Assembly (NCBI GenBank): GCA_963798805.1
Contig: CAWCVC010000011.1
Coordinates: 310,001-374,000, forward strand
Length of the DNA stretch: 64,000 nt
DNA from: CAVZCK01 sp963798805
GTDB taxonomy: Bacteria > Pseudomonadota > Alphaproteobacteria > Rhizobiales > Rhodomicrobiaceae
Direction of reading: 5' to 3'
Below the pieces are notes generated by a model. That model worked only from the letters and a program-made list of their open reading frames with translations, did no database searches and was not told the origin of the DNA. Shown one piece after another: positions 8,829 to 17,677 of the stretch. The first letter of the stretch is position 1, and every line of letters begins with the position of its first letter. Position numbers and translations under genes: made by a program.

Positions 8829-11402
8829 TGCGGCGACCGACGCAGACCAGATCGGTTCGGCCACCGAAGCCCGAGAAGCAGGCGCCCGCCGGCTCACGAC
8901 GCGACCGTCTGGCGGTGCTGCTGGCGCTCGTGACCATCGTTTGCCTGGGCTCGGTCTTCTTCCTTGGCAAGGGAACACAGTTCCTGATGCCGGGGCCGCT
9001 GGCGAGCGCTCACGGCGCGATCGATAATTGCGGCGCCTGTCACACCAAGAGCGGCAGCGGCAAATTGAGCTGGATTTACGGCCTCATCGCCGGCGATCCG
9101 CTTGCCGACAGCAAGGCCTGTCTCACTTGCCACAAAATGCCGAACACGGCCTTCAACGCACATAGCGCCTCGGCCGAGGTGCTGAAACAGAGCACCAAGC
9201 GGCTGACCAAAATCGCCGCGGCGACGCCCGTGCCGCTATCGGCCAGCGCGCAGACCATCGCCTTCCCGACCCACGACGTGGTTGCCGCCGGCCTCTACTG
9301 CGCGACCTGCCACAAGGAGCATCAGGGCGCCAATTTCAACCTGGCCAAGATTTCCAACGAGCAATGCCGCTCCTGCCATGTGGTGAAGTTCGACAGTTTC
9401 GACGGCCATCATCCGAAATTCGGCAACTATCCGTTCAAGCGGCGCACACGGATCATCTACGACCATGCCGCCCATTTCGACAAGCACTTCCCGGAAGTGG
9501 CGAAGAAGGATTCGGCAAAGCACATTCCCGCTACCTGCTCGACCTGTCACAACAGCCGAGCGGACAAGCGAATCATGGCCGTAGCGCCGTTCGAGCAGAC
9601 CTGCGCCGCCTGCCATCTTGACCAGATCACCGGCAAGGAACGGGTCAGCGGTCCGAAAGGCGTTGCCTTCCTGACCCTGCCTGGCCTCGACGTGCAAACG
9701 CTGAAGAACAAGAACGCCTCGATCGGCGAATGGCCGGACGCGTCCGAAGCCGAGCTCACTCCGTTCATGAAGGTGATGATCAGCCGGAATGAGCGCGGCC
9801 GTGCTCTGATCAAGACCGTGAGCAGCGTGAACCTCCAGGATCTGACCAATGCAAGCGACGACCAGATCAAGGCGGTGACGGGTCTGGTCTGGGAGATCAA
9901 GGGGCTGTTCTATGCGCTGATCTCGGCAAAAGCGTCGGACGTGCTGGGCAACCTCAATATTGGCGGCGGGGCAAAGCTGAGCGCGAATTCTCGTTGCCGA
10001 TCTGACCGCGAGCATCCCGCGCGAGGTGATCATCGATGCGCAGCAGGAGTGGCTGCCCAATCTCGCCACGGAAATGGCCAATCGTCAGGACGCGCGTGCC
10101 GAGGACCAAAGCGGCTGGAGCACGGCGGTTACGGAATTGAGATTGGCCGGATCGGTGTCTCCCGAGGAGCTGTCTGGTGCGGATGGGCGTCAGGCAGCCC
10201 CGAGGCTCAGCCCGCAAGCCGCAGATAGCGAAGCAGCCAGCATAGCCAAACCTATCCGGCTTGCTCAGGCAGGTCAGCAGACACAGACCAACAATGCATC
10301 CGGCGCAGCCTCTGAAGAAAGCTGGCGGGTCGATGCTTTTGGCCGGATTATCAAGGGACCAGGGAATCAGGCTGAAGAGGCCCAGCCTCAAGGAGCGGGC
10401 GGAACAGCCGATACCGCAAATGCCACGCCCGGTGGCGGTAGCGAAGCGCCCTCCGCCGGCGGACAGCCCGCGGCGACCAAAGCCCCTGCCAACGGCGCCG
10501 GGACAGCAGCGCAGCCTGAGGGCGGGGCCGCAACACCCGCTGCCGCGAACCTCAAGCCCGATGACGGTAAGTCGGACCAAACCGACGATCTGCTCCACCC
10601 CACGCCGGAAGAGCTTCGGGCCGGCGGAGGTAGTATTAATGACTACCGGAACGCAGCCCAGCCCGGAGCGGCGGCCGGAAAAACCGAGACCGCGAACGCC
10701 GCGCCGGGTGGCGGCTCTGCCGCAGCCCCAAGCAGCGAGGCTTCCTCAAGCGACAGCGCGCCCGGCGGTGCTGCGCCCGGTGCGGATAGCGCGGCGGCTG
10801 AGCCGCAAGCTAAAGCTGCGCCCGTGATCAGCATCAAAAGCGACGTGGATCCGGAGAGCTGGGCCGAATATGGCGGCTGGTACCGGCAGGATTACGCGAT
10901 TTTCTACCGTCCCACAGGCCATAAGGACAAATTCATCTATTCTTGGCTCTTTCTGACCGGCCCCCAGGCGCCGAAAGGCGATACGAGCCCTGCCGCCGCA
11001 GTCTTCAATGCATTGACCGCCAAGGATGCGCAAGGCTCCTGCACCAAGTGCCATAGCGTCGATGAGGTGCCCGGCGCGGGGCGGCGGGTGAATTTCGGGC
11101 CGGCGACCATGAAGACCAAAGAAGGGCGTTTCACCAACTTCATCCATGAGCCGCATTTCGGCATCCTGGAAAATCGCGGCTGCCTCACTTGCCACAATCT
11201 GAAAAAGAAGCAGCAATATCTGAAGAGCTACGAGCAAGGCAATCCGCTGAACTTCAACGCCAATTTCAGCGCAGTGAAAAAACAGCTTTGCCAGACCTGC
11301 CACACCGCGAACGCGGCCCGCCAGGACTGCCTGACCTGCCACAAATATCACCTCGATGGCGTGATCACCCCGATCATGAATACGAAGATCCCGGCGCCGT
11401 AG
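8825..11402 (+). CDS. Membrane-anchored decahaem cytochrome c, interrupted by a +1 frameshift
   Basis: Two overlapping reading frames (8825-10228 and 10026-11402) join into one ~857-residue protein if one T of the run at 9988-9989 is removed. The first frame then continues smoothly as VADLTASIPREVIIDAQQEW. Part one has six haem motifs (CGACH, CLTCH, CATCH, CRSCH, CSTCH, CAACH); part two has four (CTKCH, CLTCH, CQTCH, CLTCH). Residues ~28-47 are an uncleaved-looking membrane anchor. A ~200-residue Ala/Gly/Pro/Ser linker with repeated ANATPGGGS / ANAAPGGGS phrases separates the two haem blocks. As read, the gene gives only a hexahaem protein with a scrambled tail, unless the extra base is a sequencing error. 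The start overlaps the stop of the preceding gene. Confidence 0.85.
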
Positions 11403-11588
11403 CGGTCTGCTCTGCGCCGTGATGATCGTGAAACGACAGGGTACGGTGTGCGGTGAGGGTTGCGCAGCGACCCGCGTCACGGCGCACTGGATCCCCGCTC
11501 CCCACCTGCACTGGGGACAAGCTTCACGGGGATAATATCATGGGGGCCATTGGGGCGTTTGGTGTCGGAGCCCCGCCGGACACTGAAA

Positions 11589-11704
11589 CTAGAGCGCGAT
11601 CAGGAAAAGTGGAATCCGGTTTTCCGTCCGATCGCGCGACCAGCAAAGAATCGAGAGCGGGCCTCTGAGCTCAAGTGTTTCCATCTAAATCGATTCCGTT
11701 CTAG
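11589..11704. repeat. Family A intergenic element, copy 2
   Basis: 116 bp bounded by CTAG at both ends (11589-11592 and 11701-11704). It has the same internal GCGCGATC...GGAAAA...TTTTCC...GATCGCGC palindrome and the same right half (CAAGTGTTTCCATCTAAAT) as the copies at 2723 and 50622. The ends are imperfect inverted repeats of the type CTAGAGCGCGATC. Confidence 0.85.
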
Positions 11705-11783
11705 CCGCTCTGCCGCCAAGCGTCGGATCTTGCTTGCCAAGGTCGGATCATTTTTAACAGAAACATCGGGTGTTTTCTGATGG

Positions 11784-11802
11784 CCTCTCCCGTGGGGAGA
11801 GG
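11784..11802. repeat. Short perfect palindrome (REP-like)
   Basis: CCTCTCCC and GGGAGAGG are separated by three bases. Such short perfect hairpins are scattered in many alphaproteobacterial intergenic regions. It lies in the ~550 bp gap after the decahaem gene and could act as a transcription stop, although no U-run follows. Confidence 0.6.
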
Positions 11803-11847
11803 GCGGCTCGTAGCGCCGATCCCGCTTTCGTCTGAAATGATCCCCCG

Positions 11848-11954
11848 TTAGAGCGGCGGACTTTTAACCGATATCGCAGACGCCGCTCTGGCTGTTTGTT
11901 TTGGCATTGGATTTGTCCGAAAACCGCTTCGCACTTTTCGGTCCGATGCGCTAG
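11848..11954. repeat. Family B intergenic element, copy 1 (carries the IS630 target site)
   Basis: About 107 bp, the same family as 56338-56444 and 29055-29137 (inverted). The left part reads AGAGCGGCGGACTTTTAA; the right part holds an RPE palindrome (TTGTCCGAAAACCGCTTCGC ... TTTTCGGTCCGATGC) and ends in CTAG (11951-11954). That terminal CTAG is where the IS630 copy is inserted. Without the IS, the element would end exactly on the ccmI stop codon. Confidence 0.8.
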
Positions 11955-11963
11955 TACACTGAC

Positions 11964-13058
11964 TTAATCAGATGGTGCAGGCAGGCGCTTGAGTTTGCCG
12001 AAAATTTCTTTGGCGGATTTCGTCCAGACAAAGGGCTTGGGGTGACCGTTGTGATCGCGGATGTAGCGGCGGATGGCATCTTCCAATTCGGCGACGGATT
12101 TGAAGACGCCGCGACGGATGCGCCTTCGGGTGATGACTGAGAAGAAGCCCTCGACGGCGTTGAGCCAGAGCCTGTCCCCGCGAAGGCGGGGAATGCGGAT
12201 GTGGGCGTGAAGTGGAAGACCCAGCGCGGATTGTCGGCCAGCCATTGCTTGACCTTGGGATGCTTGTGGGTGGCGTAATTGTCGAGGATGGCATGGATGA
12301 CCTTTCCCGCCGGAACGGCGCGCTCCACCGCATTGAGGAACTTGATAAACTCCTGATGCCGGTGCTTTTGCATGCAACGCCCCAACACGGTGCCATCGAG
12401 AATATTGAGCGCGGCGAACAGGGTGGTGGTGCCATTCCGCTTATAATCGTGGGTCATGGTTGCGCATTTGCCGGGCTTCAGCGGAAGGCCGGGTTGCGTG
12501 CGATCGAGCGCCTGAATCTGGCTTTTCTCATCGATGGACAGCACCACGGCATGACAGGGCGGCTCCATGTACAGGCCGACGACATCCTCCACTTTCGCGG
12601 CAAAGGCGGGATCGTTGGACATCTTGAAGGTGCGTAAGCGGTGAGGTTGAAGGCGATGCCCATCCCAGATGCGTTGCACCGTCCGCAAGCTGACGCCGAC
12701 AGCCTTGGCGACCGCCCGGCCGGTCCAATGCGTCGCGTTATGGGGTGGCTCGGAGCATGGCAGCGCCAGCACCCTGGCCACGGTCTCCAACTGAACAGGG
12801 GCTTTACCCGGCTTGCGCGTCTTGTCCCGCAAGAGGCCATCCACCCCTTGCTCGGCATATCGCAACTGCCAGCGCCACACCGCCCGGGCGACTGCCACCG
12901 ATCTGCCTCGCCACCTCCAGAACGGGCAGCCTGTCTGCCGAAAGAAGAACGATCCGTGCCCGCTGAACGTGCTTCTGCGCGCTGTTGCGATCCTCAATAA
13001 CCGCCGCCAAACGCGCGCGGTCCTCAGAGGCGATGATGATGCTGACGGTTTGTGCCAT
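11964..13058 (-). pseudogene. IS630-family transposase, twice frameshifted
   Basis: The N-terminal helix-turn-helix part starts at 13058 (MAQTVSIIIASEDRARLAAV), shifts frame near 12900 into VARAVWRWQLRYAEQGVDGL, and carries on through the DDE core: Asp in LSIDEKSQIQALDR and Asp in HAILDNYATHKHPK. It then shifts again at about 12169-12194, where a short palindromic GC-rich insert interrupts FTPTSA / WLNAVEGFF (which holds the catalytic Glu). The tail (KSAKEIFGKLKRLPAPSD) is in a third segment. No intact transposase can be made from this copy. Confidence 0.88.
12169..12194. repeat. Mini-palindrome inserted inside the IS630 transposase
   Basis: About 23-26 extra bases interrupt a conserved transposase motif. 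The core (12176-12191) is CCCCGC-GAAG-GCGGGG, a perfect 6-bp stem with a 4-nt loop. Its length is not a multiple of three, so it shifts frame. Without it, the protein would read FTPTSA followed directly by WLNAVEGFF. Confidence 0.65.
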
Positions 13059-13114
13059 ATCAGCAGAATCGCACGAACTAGGCCGCGTGTGAATCCTCTG
13101 TTTGCGTCAGTGCA

Positions 13115-14746
13115 CTAGTTCGCGATAACGCCCATCGCTTTGGCGGCTTGGAGGACACGCTCTTGCGTTTCCGGCTCGTCGGCGAAGACGGTCTTGGCTT
13201 TTTCCAGAGCCGCGCGGGCCTTCGCGGCGTCGTTCATGGTCATGCGCGAGCAAATCAGCATGATCCAGCCATCGGGGTCTTTCGGCGAGGACTTTAGCCG
13301 GCTGGCCAGGCGGTCGACCATACCGGACACCATGGCCTGGCGATCTTCCGGCTTGAGCTGCTTGGCGTTCTCGATATCCGCGGCTGACGGACCAGGCGTT
13401 GCCGCCGCGTCTGGATGGGCAGCAGCTGAATCGACCGCTGCCGCCGCGCCTGGATGGGCAGCAACTGAATCGACCGCTGCCGCTTTGCCGGCTGACGGTT
13501 TCGCCGCGGCCACCTGTGCGCCCGCGACCACCCCCATCGCTTTGGCGGCCTCAAGGACACGCTTTTGCGTTTCCGGCTCGTCGGCGAAGGCGGTCTTGGC
13601 TTTTTCGAGGGCAGCGCGGGCCCTATCGGCGTCCTTCATGACCATGCGCGAGCGGATCAGCATGATCCAGCCATCGGGGTCTTTCGGCGAGGACTCCAGC
13701 CGGGCGGCCAAGCGGTCGACCATGCCGCCCACCATAGCCTGGCGATTCTTCGGCTTGAGCTGCTTGGCGCTCTCGACATCCGCTGCAGACGGACCAGGCG
13801 TCGCTGCGCCTGGATGGGCAGCAGCCATGTCGGCCGCCGCCGCCTTGCCGGCTGACGGTCTTGCCTCAGCGAGCCAGGCAGTGACGTCGATCCCGGCCTT
13901 CTTCGCCGTCGCCTCGATGCGGCTGCGCAGATCGCCGGCCCATTCGGCATCCGCAGGGGCGATCTTGTAAAGCGCGAGCCACTCGTCGATGGCGCCCTGA
14001 CTGTCTCCCTTCTGCGCTTTGGCCACGCCCTTGAAGAATCGGGCGCGCTCGTCATCAGGGTTGATCGCCAGCACTTGCTCGAATACCGCCAGCGCCGCCT
14101 CGGTAACGGTGTCGCCGGCTTCACTGACCATCGCTTCGCCCAGAAGCGCTTTCAGCGTGGGATTGTCCTTCTGCAGATCGACGGCACGGCGATAGGCGGC
14201 GACCGAGTCCTTATAGCGGCCCATATTGTAATAAGACCAGCCGAGCATACGCCAGCCATCGGCGTCCTTCGGATTGTCCGCTACCCGCTTCTCAACTCGC
14301 TTCACCAGCGCATCGACATCGCCACTGGCTCCTTGAGTCCCGGCGGTCTGGGCGGTCTGTCCGCCGTCCGGCGCCAGCGCTTGGCTTTCAGCAGACGGCA
14401 GGTCCGGACGGCCAAGCGCTGCATAGAGGCCAACCGATCCCAGCACGACGATGGCGGCGACGCCGGTCGCCATGCGGTACTGCCAGTTCGGCGAGACCTG
14501 TTCGTCTGGGGCGGCCTCGCTGCGGCCGGCGGAGAGGATCCGGCGCTCGATCTCGAGCCGCGCCGAAGCAGCCTCGGCCTCATCGATCAAGCCTTGGGTT
14601 TTGTCGCGGTCGACCTCTGCGAGTTGATCCTCGTAGACGTCCAGGCTCGTCGGCGCTTCCTTCGCGCGGCTGCCGAAGAAGAATGGCGCCAGGACGATCA
14701 GCGCAGCGCCACCGATGAGAAGCGTGAGGATGAGCCAAAGCGTCAT
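13115..14746 (-). CDS. ccmI: Cytochrome c maturation protein CcmI (CycH), with duplicated C-terminal module
   Basis: 543 aa. CcmI holds apocytochrome c C-termini for haem ligation by CcmF/CcmH. The first membrane helix is residues 3-24, followed by the conserved cytoplasmic loop (LDVYEDQLAEVDRD, ARLEIERRIL), a second helix at ~91-110, then TPR repeats (WRMLGWSYYNMGRY, ERARFFKGVAKAQKGD). The C-terminal part is longer than usual: a ~134-codon unit (AKQLKP..RQAMV.GMVDRLA.RL.SSPKDPDGWIML) occurs twice, DNA offset 402 bp. The stop TAG coincides with the IS630 end and target TA. It overlaps ccmH by 4 bp. Its presence beside 19 haem sites fits heavy cytochrome c demand. Confidence 0.92.
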   Translation of the reverse strand: MTLWLILTLLIGGAALIVLAPFFFGSRAKEAPTSLDVYEDQLAEVDRDKTQGLIDEAEAASARLEIERRILSAGRSEAAPDEQVSPNWQYRMATGVAAIVVLGSVGLYAALGRPDLPSAESQALAPDGGQTAQTAGTQGASGDVDALVKRVEKRVADNPKDADGWRMLGWSYYNMGRYKDSVAAYRRAVDLQKDNPTLKALLGEAMVSEAGDTVTEAALAVFEQVLAINPDDERARFFKGVAKAQKGDSQGAIDEWLALYKIAPADAEWAGDLRSRIEATAKKAGIDVTAWLAEARPSAGKAAAADMAAAHPGAATPGPSAADVESAKQLKPKNRQAMVGGMVDRLAARLESSPKDPDGWIMLIRSRMVMKDADRARAALEKAKTAFADEPETQKRVLEAAKAMGVVAGAQVAAAKPSAGKAAAVDSVAAHPGAAAAVDSAAAHPDAAATPGPSAADIENAKQLKPEDRQAMVSGMVDRLASRLKSSPKDPDGWIMLICSRMTMNDAAKARAALEKAKTVFADEPETQERVLQAAKAMGVIAN

Positions 14747-15228
14747 GATCTGCGCCCTTTTGTCAGAATCGCTTGAAGTTCTTCGCGTTCCGCCGCGGTC
14801 AGCGTCTCGGCCCGGCCAGCGTCAGCGGCCGTCCCGGGCTTGCGGATCAGCATCCAATATCCGGCAAGCGCCGCGAGCAGCACGAACCCCGGCCCGAACC
14901 ACAAAAGCAGCGTGTCGAGTTGCAGCGGCGGCTTCAGCAGCACGAAATTGCCGTAGCGCGCGACGATATAGTCGATTGCGGCCTTGTCGCTGTCGCCAGC
15001 TTTGATTCGCTCGCGAAGCAGGACGCGAAGATCGTGGGCGAGCGGCGCGTTCGAATCGTCGATGGACTGGTTCTGGCAGACGAGGCAGCGCAGATGCTGG
15101 CTGAGGTCTCGCGCACGTGCCTCCAGGGCCGGATCGGCAAGAACCTCGTCCGGCTCGACGGCTCTGGCAGGCGTGCCGAGGAGGACGAGGGCGCAGAGCG
15201 CGGCGGTGAGCAGGCGGCGGTGCAGCAT
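14743..15228 (-). CDS. ccmH: Cytochrome c maturation protein CcmH (CycL)
   Basis: 161 aa. Thioredoxin-pathway partner that keeps apocytochrome CXXCH cysteines reduced for the haem lyase. Signal peptide 1-23, the diagnostic LRCLVCQNQSI with Cys48 and Cys51, the helical-hairpin domain, then a single membrane helix at ~105-127 and a short cytoplasmic tail. The length is normal. It overlaps ccmI (4 bp) and starts 12 bp after ccmF, so ccmF-ccmH-ccmI are co-transcribed. No CcmG/DsbE reductase gene lies here. Confidence 0.95.
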   Translation of the reverse strand: MLHRRLLTAALCALVLLGTPARAVEPDEVLADPALEARARDLSQHLRCLVCQNQSIDDSNAPLAHDLRVLLRERIKAGDSDKAAIDYIVARYGNFVLLKPPLQLDTLLLWFGPGFVLLAALAGYWMLIRKPGTAADAGRAETLTAAEREELQAILTKGRRS

Positions 15229-15240
15229 GGCATCGGCCTC

Positions 15241-17262
15241 CTATTCCGCCGGCAGCAGCGCGGGAGCCGCTGCGCGCGCCTTCCGCCGCGCACCGACCCG
15301 AAAGCGTCGGTCCGACAGCGAAACCAGCCCGCCGAGCGCCATGACCAGCGGACCGAACCAGATCCACGGCGCCAGCGGATGGTAATAGGCACGCACCGTC
15401 CATTCATTGGCGTCGTTCTTCTCGCCGATGACCAGATAGATGTTGGCGAGGAGATTGGTGGAGATGCCGGCCTCCGTGGTCTGCGACCGGCGCACCGGAT
15501 AGAAGCGCCGCTCCGAGGTGAGCGTGGTGACCAGCCATCCATTGCGGCTGACCTTGAACGTGCCGCGCTCGGCCTTGTAGTTCGGGCCGTTCACTTCGTC
15601 GACCGAGGCGAGCGTGATCTCATAGCCGCCGACCTCGAGCCGGCCGCCGACCGGCAGCGACTGCAGCGCCTCCTGCCTCCAGACCGACATCGCGGTCATG
15701 CCCGCCACCGCGATGCCGATGCCGGCATGGGCGAAGATCAGACCGTAGACAGAGCGCGGCGTGATGCGAGCGAGATGCAGGCTTGTGGCGAAGGGGACCT
15801 GCATCAGGCGCATGCGATTCGCGAGTATGGCGAAGGAGCCGGCGAAGACCCAGATCGCCAGGGCAAAGCCGAAGGCAGCGAGCGCGTGCTGGCCGAGCGT
15901 CGCCACCAGCACGGCGAGGCCGCCGAGCACGGCGATGACCGCCGGCCGCAGCAGCTTTGCCAGCGCCTCGCGGATCCTGTCGCGCTTCCATTTCAGCACT
16001 GGTCCGATGACCATGACGATCAGGAGCGGGATCATCATCGGGACGAAGGTGAGATTGTAAAAGGGCGGCCCGACCGAGATCTTGTCATTGCTCATCACTT
16101 CGATGATCAGCGGGTAGAAGGTGCCGAGAAACACCGTAGCGCAGGCCGAGACCAGCAGCACATTGTTGAGGATCAGGCTCGATTCGCGGCTGACCGCGCC
16201 GAAGGGCGTGCCGTGTCGCAGCGCCGGGGCGCGATAGGCGTAGAGCACGAGCGCGCTGCCGGTGGTCAGCCCGATCAGGCCGAGCACGAAAATGCCGCGC
16301 GCCGGATCGAGCGCGAAGGAATGCACGCTGGTCAGGACGCCGGAGCGCACCAGGAACGTGCCTACCAGGCTCAGCGAGAATGTCAGTATACCGAGCAAGA
16401 TCGTCCAGTTGACCAGCGTCTGTCGCCGTTCGACGACGAGCGCGGAATGGAGGAGCGCCGTGCCTGCGAGCCAGGGCATGAAGGAGGCGTTCTCGACGGG
16501 ATCCCAGAACCACCAGCCGCCCCAGCCGAGCTCGTAATAAGCCCAGAAGCTCCCCAGCGTAATGCCGATCGTCAGAAAGCACCAGGCAGCCAGCACCCAC
16601 GGCCTCACCCAGCGCGCCCATGAGGCGTCAACTTTTCCCTCGATAAGCGCCGCGACCGAGAAGGAAAACGCCATCGAGAAACCGACATAGCCGAGATAGA
16701 GGAACGGCGGATGCACGGCGAGCCCGATATCCTGTAGCAGCGGGTTGAGGTCCTGGCCGTCGGCGGGCGCTGGATGGAGCCGGACGAAGGGGTTGGAGGT
16801 GAAGAGAATGAAGGCCAGAAAGCCTGTCCCGACCATACCCTGTACGGCAAGCGCGCGGGCTTTAAGGGGCGCCGGCAGGTTGCCGCCAAAAATGGCGACG
16901 GCAGCGCCGAAAATCGCCAGGATCAGCACCCAAAGCAGCATCGATCCTTCGTGATTGCCCCAGGTCGCTGACACCTTATATATTAGCGGCATTGCCGAGT
17001 TGGAATTCTCGGCAACATTTAGCACCGAAAAATCGGACATCACATAGGAAGCGATAAGCGCTGCGAAAGCGACGGTCAGAAAGACCATCTGCCCAATTGC
17101 CGCCGACGAGCCGAAACGCATCAGTTTCAGATCGCCGAGACGCGTCCCCATTAATGGAACGGTCGACTGCGCTAGAGCGAGGGTCAGTGTCAGAATGAGG
17201 GCAAAATGACCGATTTCGGCGACCACCACAGCTCCCCTTATCGCGGCTGAACGAAAGCGCAT
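15241..17262 (-). CDS. ccmF: Haem lyase subunit CcmF (CycK)
   Basis: 673 aa, about 14-15 membrane helices. CcmF joins haem from holo-CcmE to apocytochrome c in the periplasm. The family-defining Trp-rich WWD segment (WGGWWFWDPVENASFMPW) is present, as are conserved periplasmic histidines (GNHEGSMLLW, LAVHPPFLYLGYVG, LTSVHSFALDP). The annotated start gives ~13 residues before the usual VAEIGHFAL beginning; a GTG inside VVVAEIG is an alternative. The usual alphaproteobacterial neighbour ccmE is missing from this operon. Divergent from the pentahaem cytochrome gene at 17678. Confidence 0.96.
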   Translation of the reverse strand: MRFRSAAIRGAVVVAEIGHFALILTLTLALAQSTVPLMGTRLGDLKLMRFGSSAAIGQMVFLTVAFAALIASYVMSDFSVLNVAENSNSAMPLIYKVSATWGNHEGSMLLWVLILAIFGAAVAIFGGNLPAPLKARALAVQGMVGTGFLAFILFTSNPFVRLHPAPADGQDLNPLLQDIGLAVHPPFLYLGYVGFSMAFSFSVAALIEGKVDASWARWVRPWVLAAWCFLTIGITLGSFWAYYELGWGGWWFWDPVENASFMPWLAGTALLHSALVVERRQTLVNWTILLGILTFSLSLVGTFLVRSGVLTSVHSFALDPARGIFVLGLIGLTTGSALVLYAYRAPALRHGTPFGAVSRESSLILNNVLLVSACATVFLGTFYPLIIEVMSNDKISVGPPFYNLTFVPMMIPLLIVMVIGPVLKWKRDRIREALAKLLRPAVIAVLGGLAVLVATLGQHALAAFGFALAIWVFAGSFAILANRMRLMQVPFATSLHLARITPRSVYGLIFAHAGIGIAVAGMTAMSVWRQEALQSLPVGGRLEVGGYEITLASVDEVNGPNYKAERGTFKVSRNGWLVTTLTSERRFYPVRRSQTTEAGISTNLLANIYLVIGEKNDANEWTVRAYYHPLAPWIWFGPLVMALGGLVSLSDRRFRVGARRKARAAAPALLPAE

Positions 17263-17677
17263 GCGAGAACAGCCGGTTCACGCGCTTTCGGGAGAGTCCA
17301 ACCCTAGTGCTTTTATAAGGCGATGAATGGGCGGTTTGCTGTTTGGACTATGGCAATCCCACGCCTTGCAGTACGAAGAAATTCCATGAGATTTTTGCAT
17401 TCAATTTCTTATAATATTATCATTTGTAAGTGGAATCGACCTCATAACTATGCGAGTTCAATTGTCTTAACCGTAAGACTGAAAATTTCCATAACCGTCA
17501 TCTCAAACTCGCCTTCTTTCGTCACGGTTTCGCTATAGACGCGGCCTGTTGACGCCCCTTTTGCTCGTTAATGTACCGTTCAGCGATCCTGAATCGGCTT
17601 CGCGGCACCATTTCGGTTGCGGCAAAGTAAGGTGAGGGATGCCGCCCTGAAATCCATGGGGGAAAGAGGGACAGGCG
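17263..17677. promoter_or_regulatory. Divergent intergenic region between ccmF and the pentahaem cytochrome
   Basis: 415 bp between two gene starts that point away from each other, so it must hold both promoters. It has an AT-rich core (about 17390-17490, e.g. TTTCTTATAATATTATCATT) unlike the GC-rich neighbours. I see no convincing operator motif. Co-regulation of the ccm operon and the cytochrome from this region is an inference from layout. Confidence 0.45.

Larger units (their letters stand above)
11952..13117 (-). mobile_element. IS630-family insertion sequence (inactive copy)
   Basis: The element occupies about 11954-13115, flanked by a duplicated TA (11952-11953 and 13116-13117). The ends are inverted repeats: left GTACACTGAC, right GTGCACTGAC read inward. 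Joining the flanks restores CTAG, the preferred target of IS630-type elements. It contains one transposase gene on the minus strand, broken by two frame changes. It separates the family B element from the end of ccmI. Confidence 0.85.

Noticed and set aside
14773..16623. 616-codon plus-strand frame opposite ccmH/ccmF
   Set aside because: Antisense shadow of well-defined ccm genes; very rich in Arg, His, Glu and Gln with no fold.
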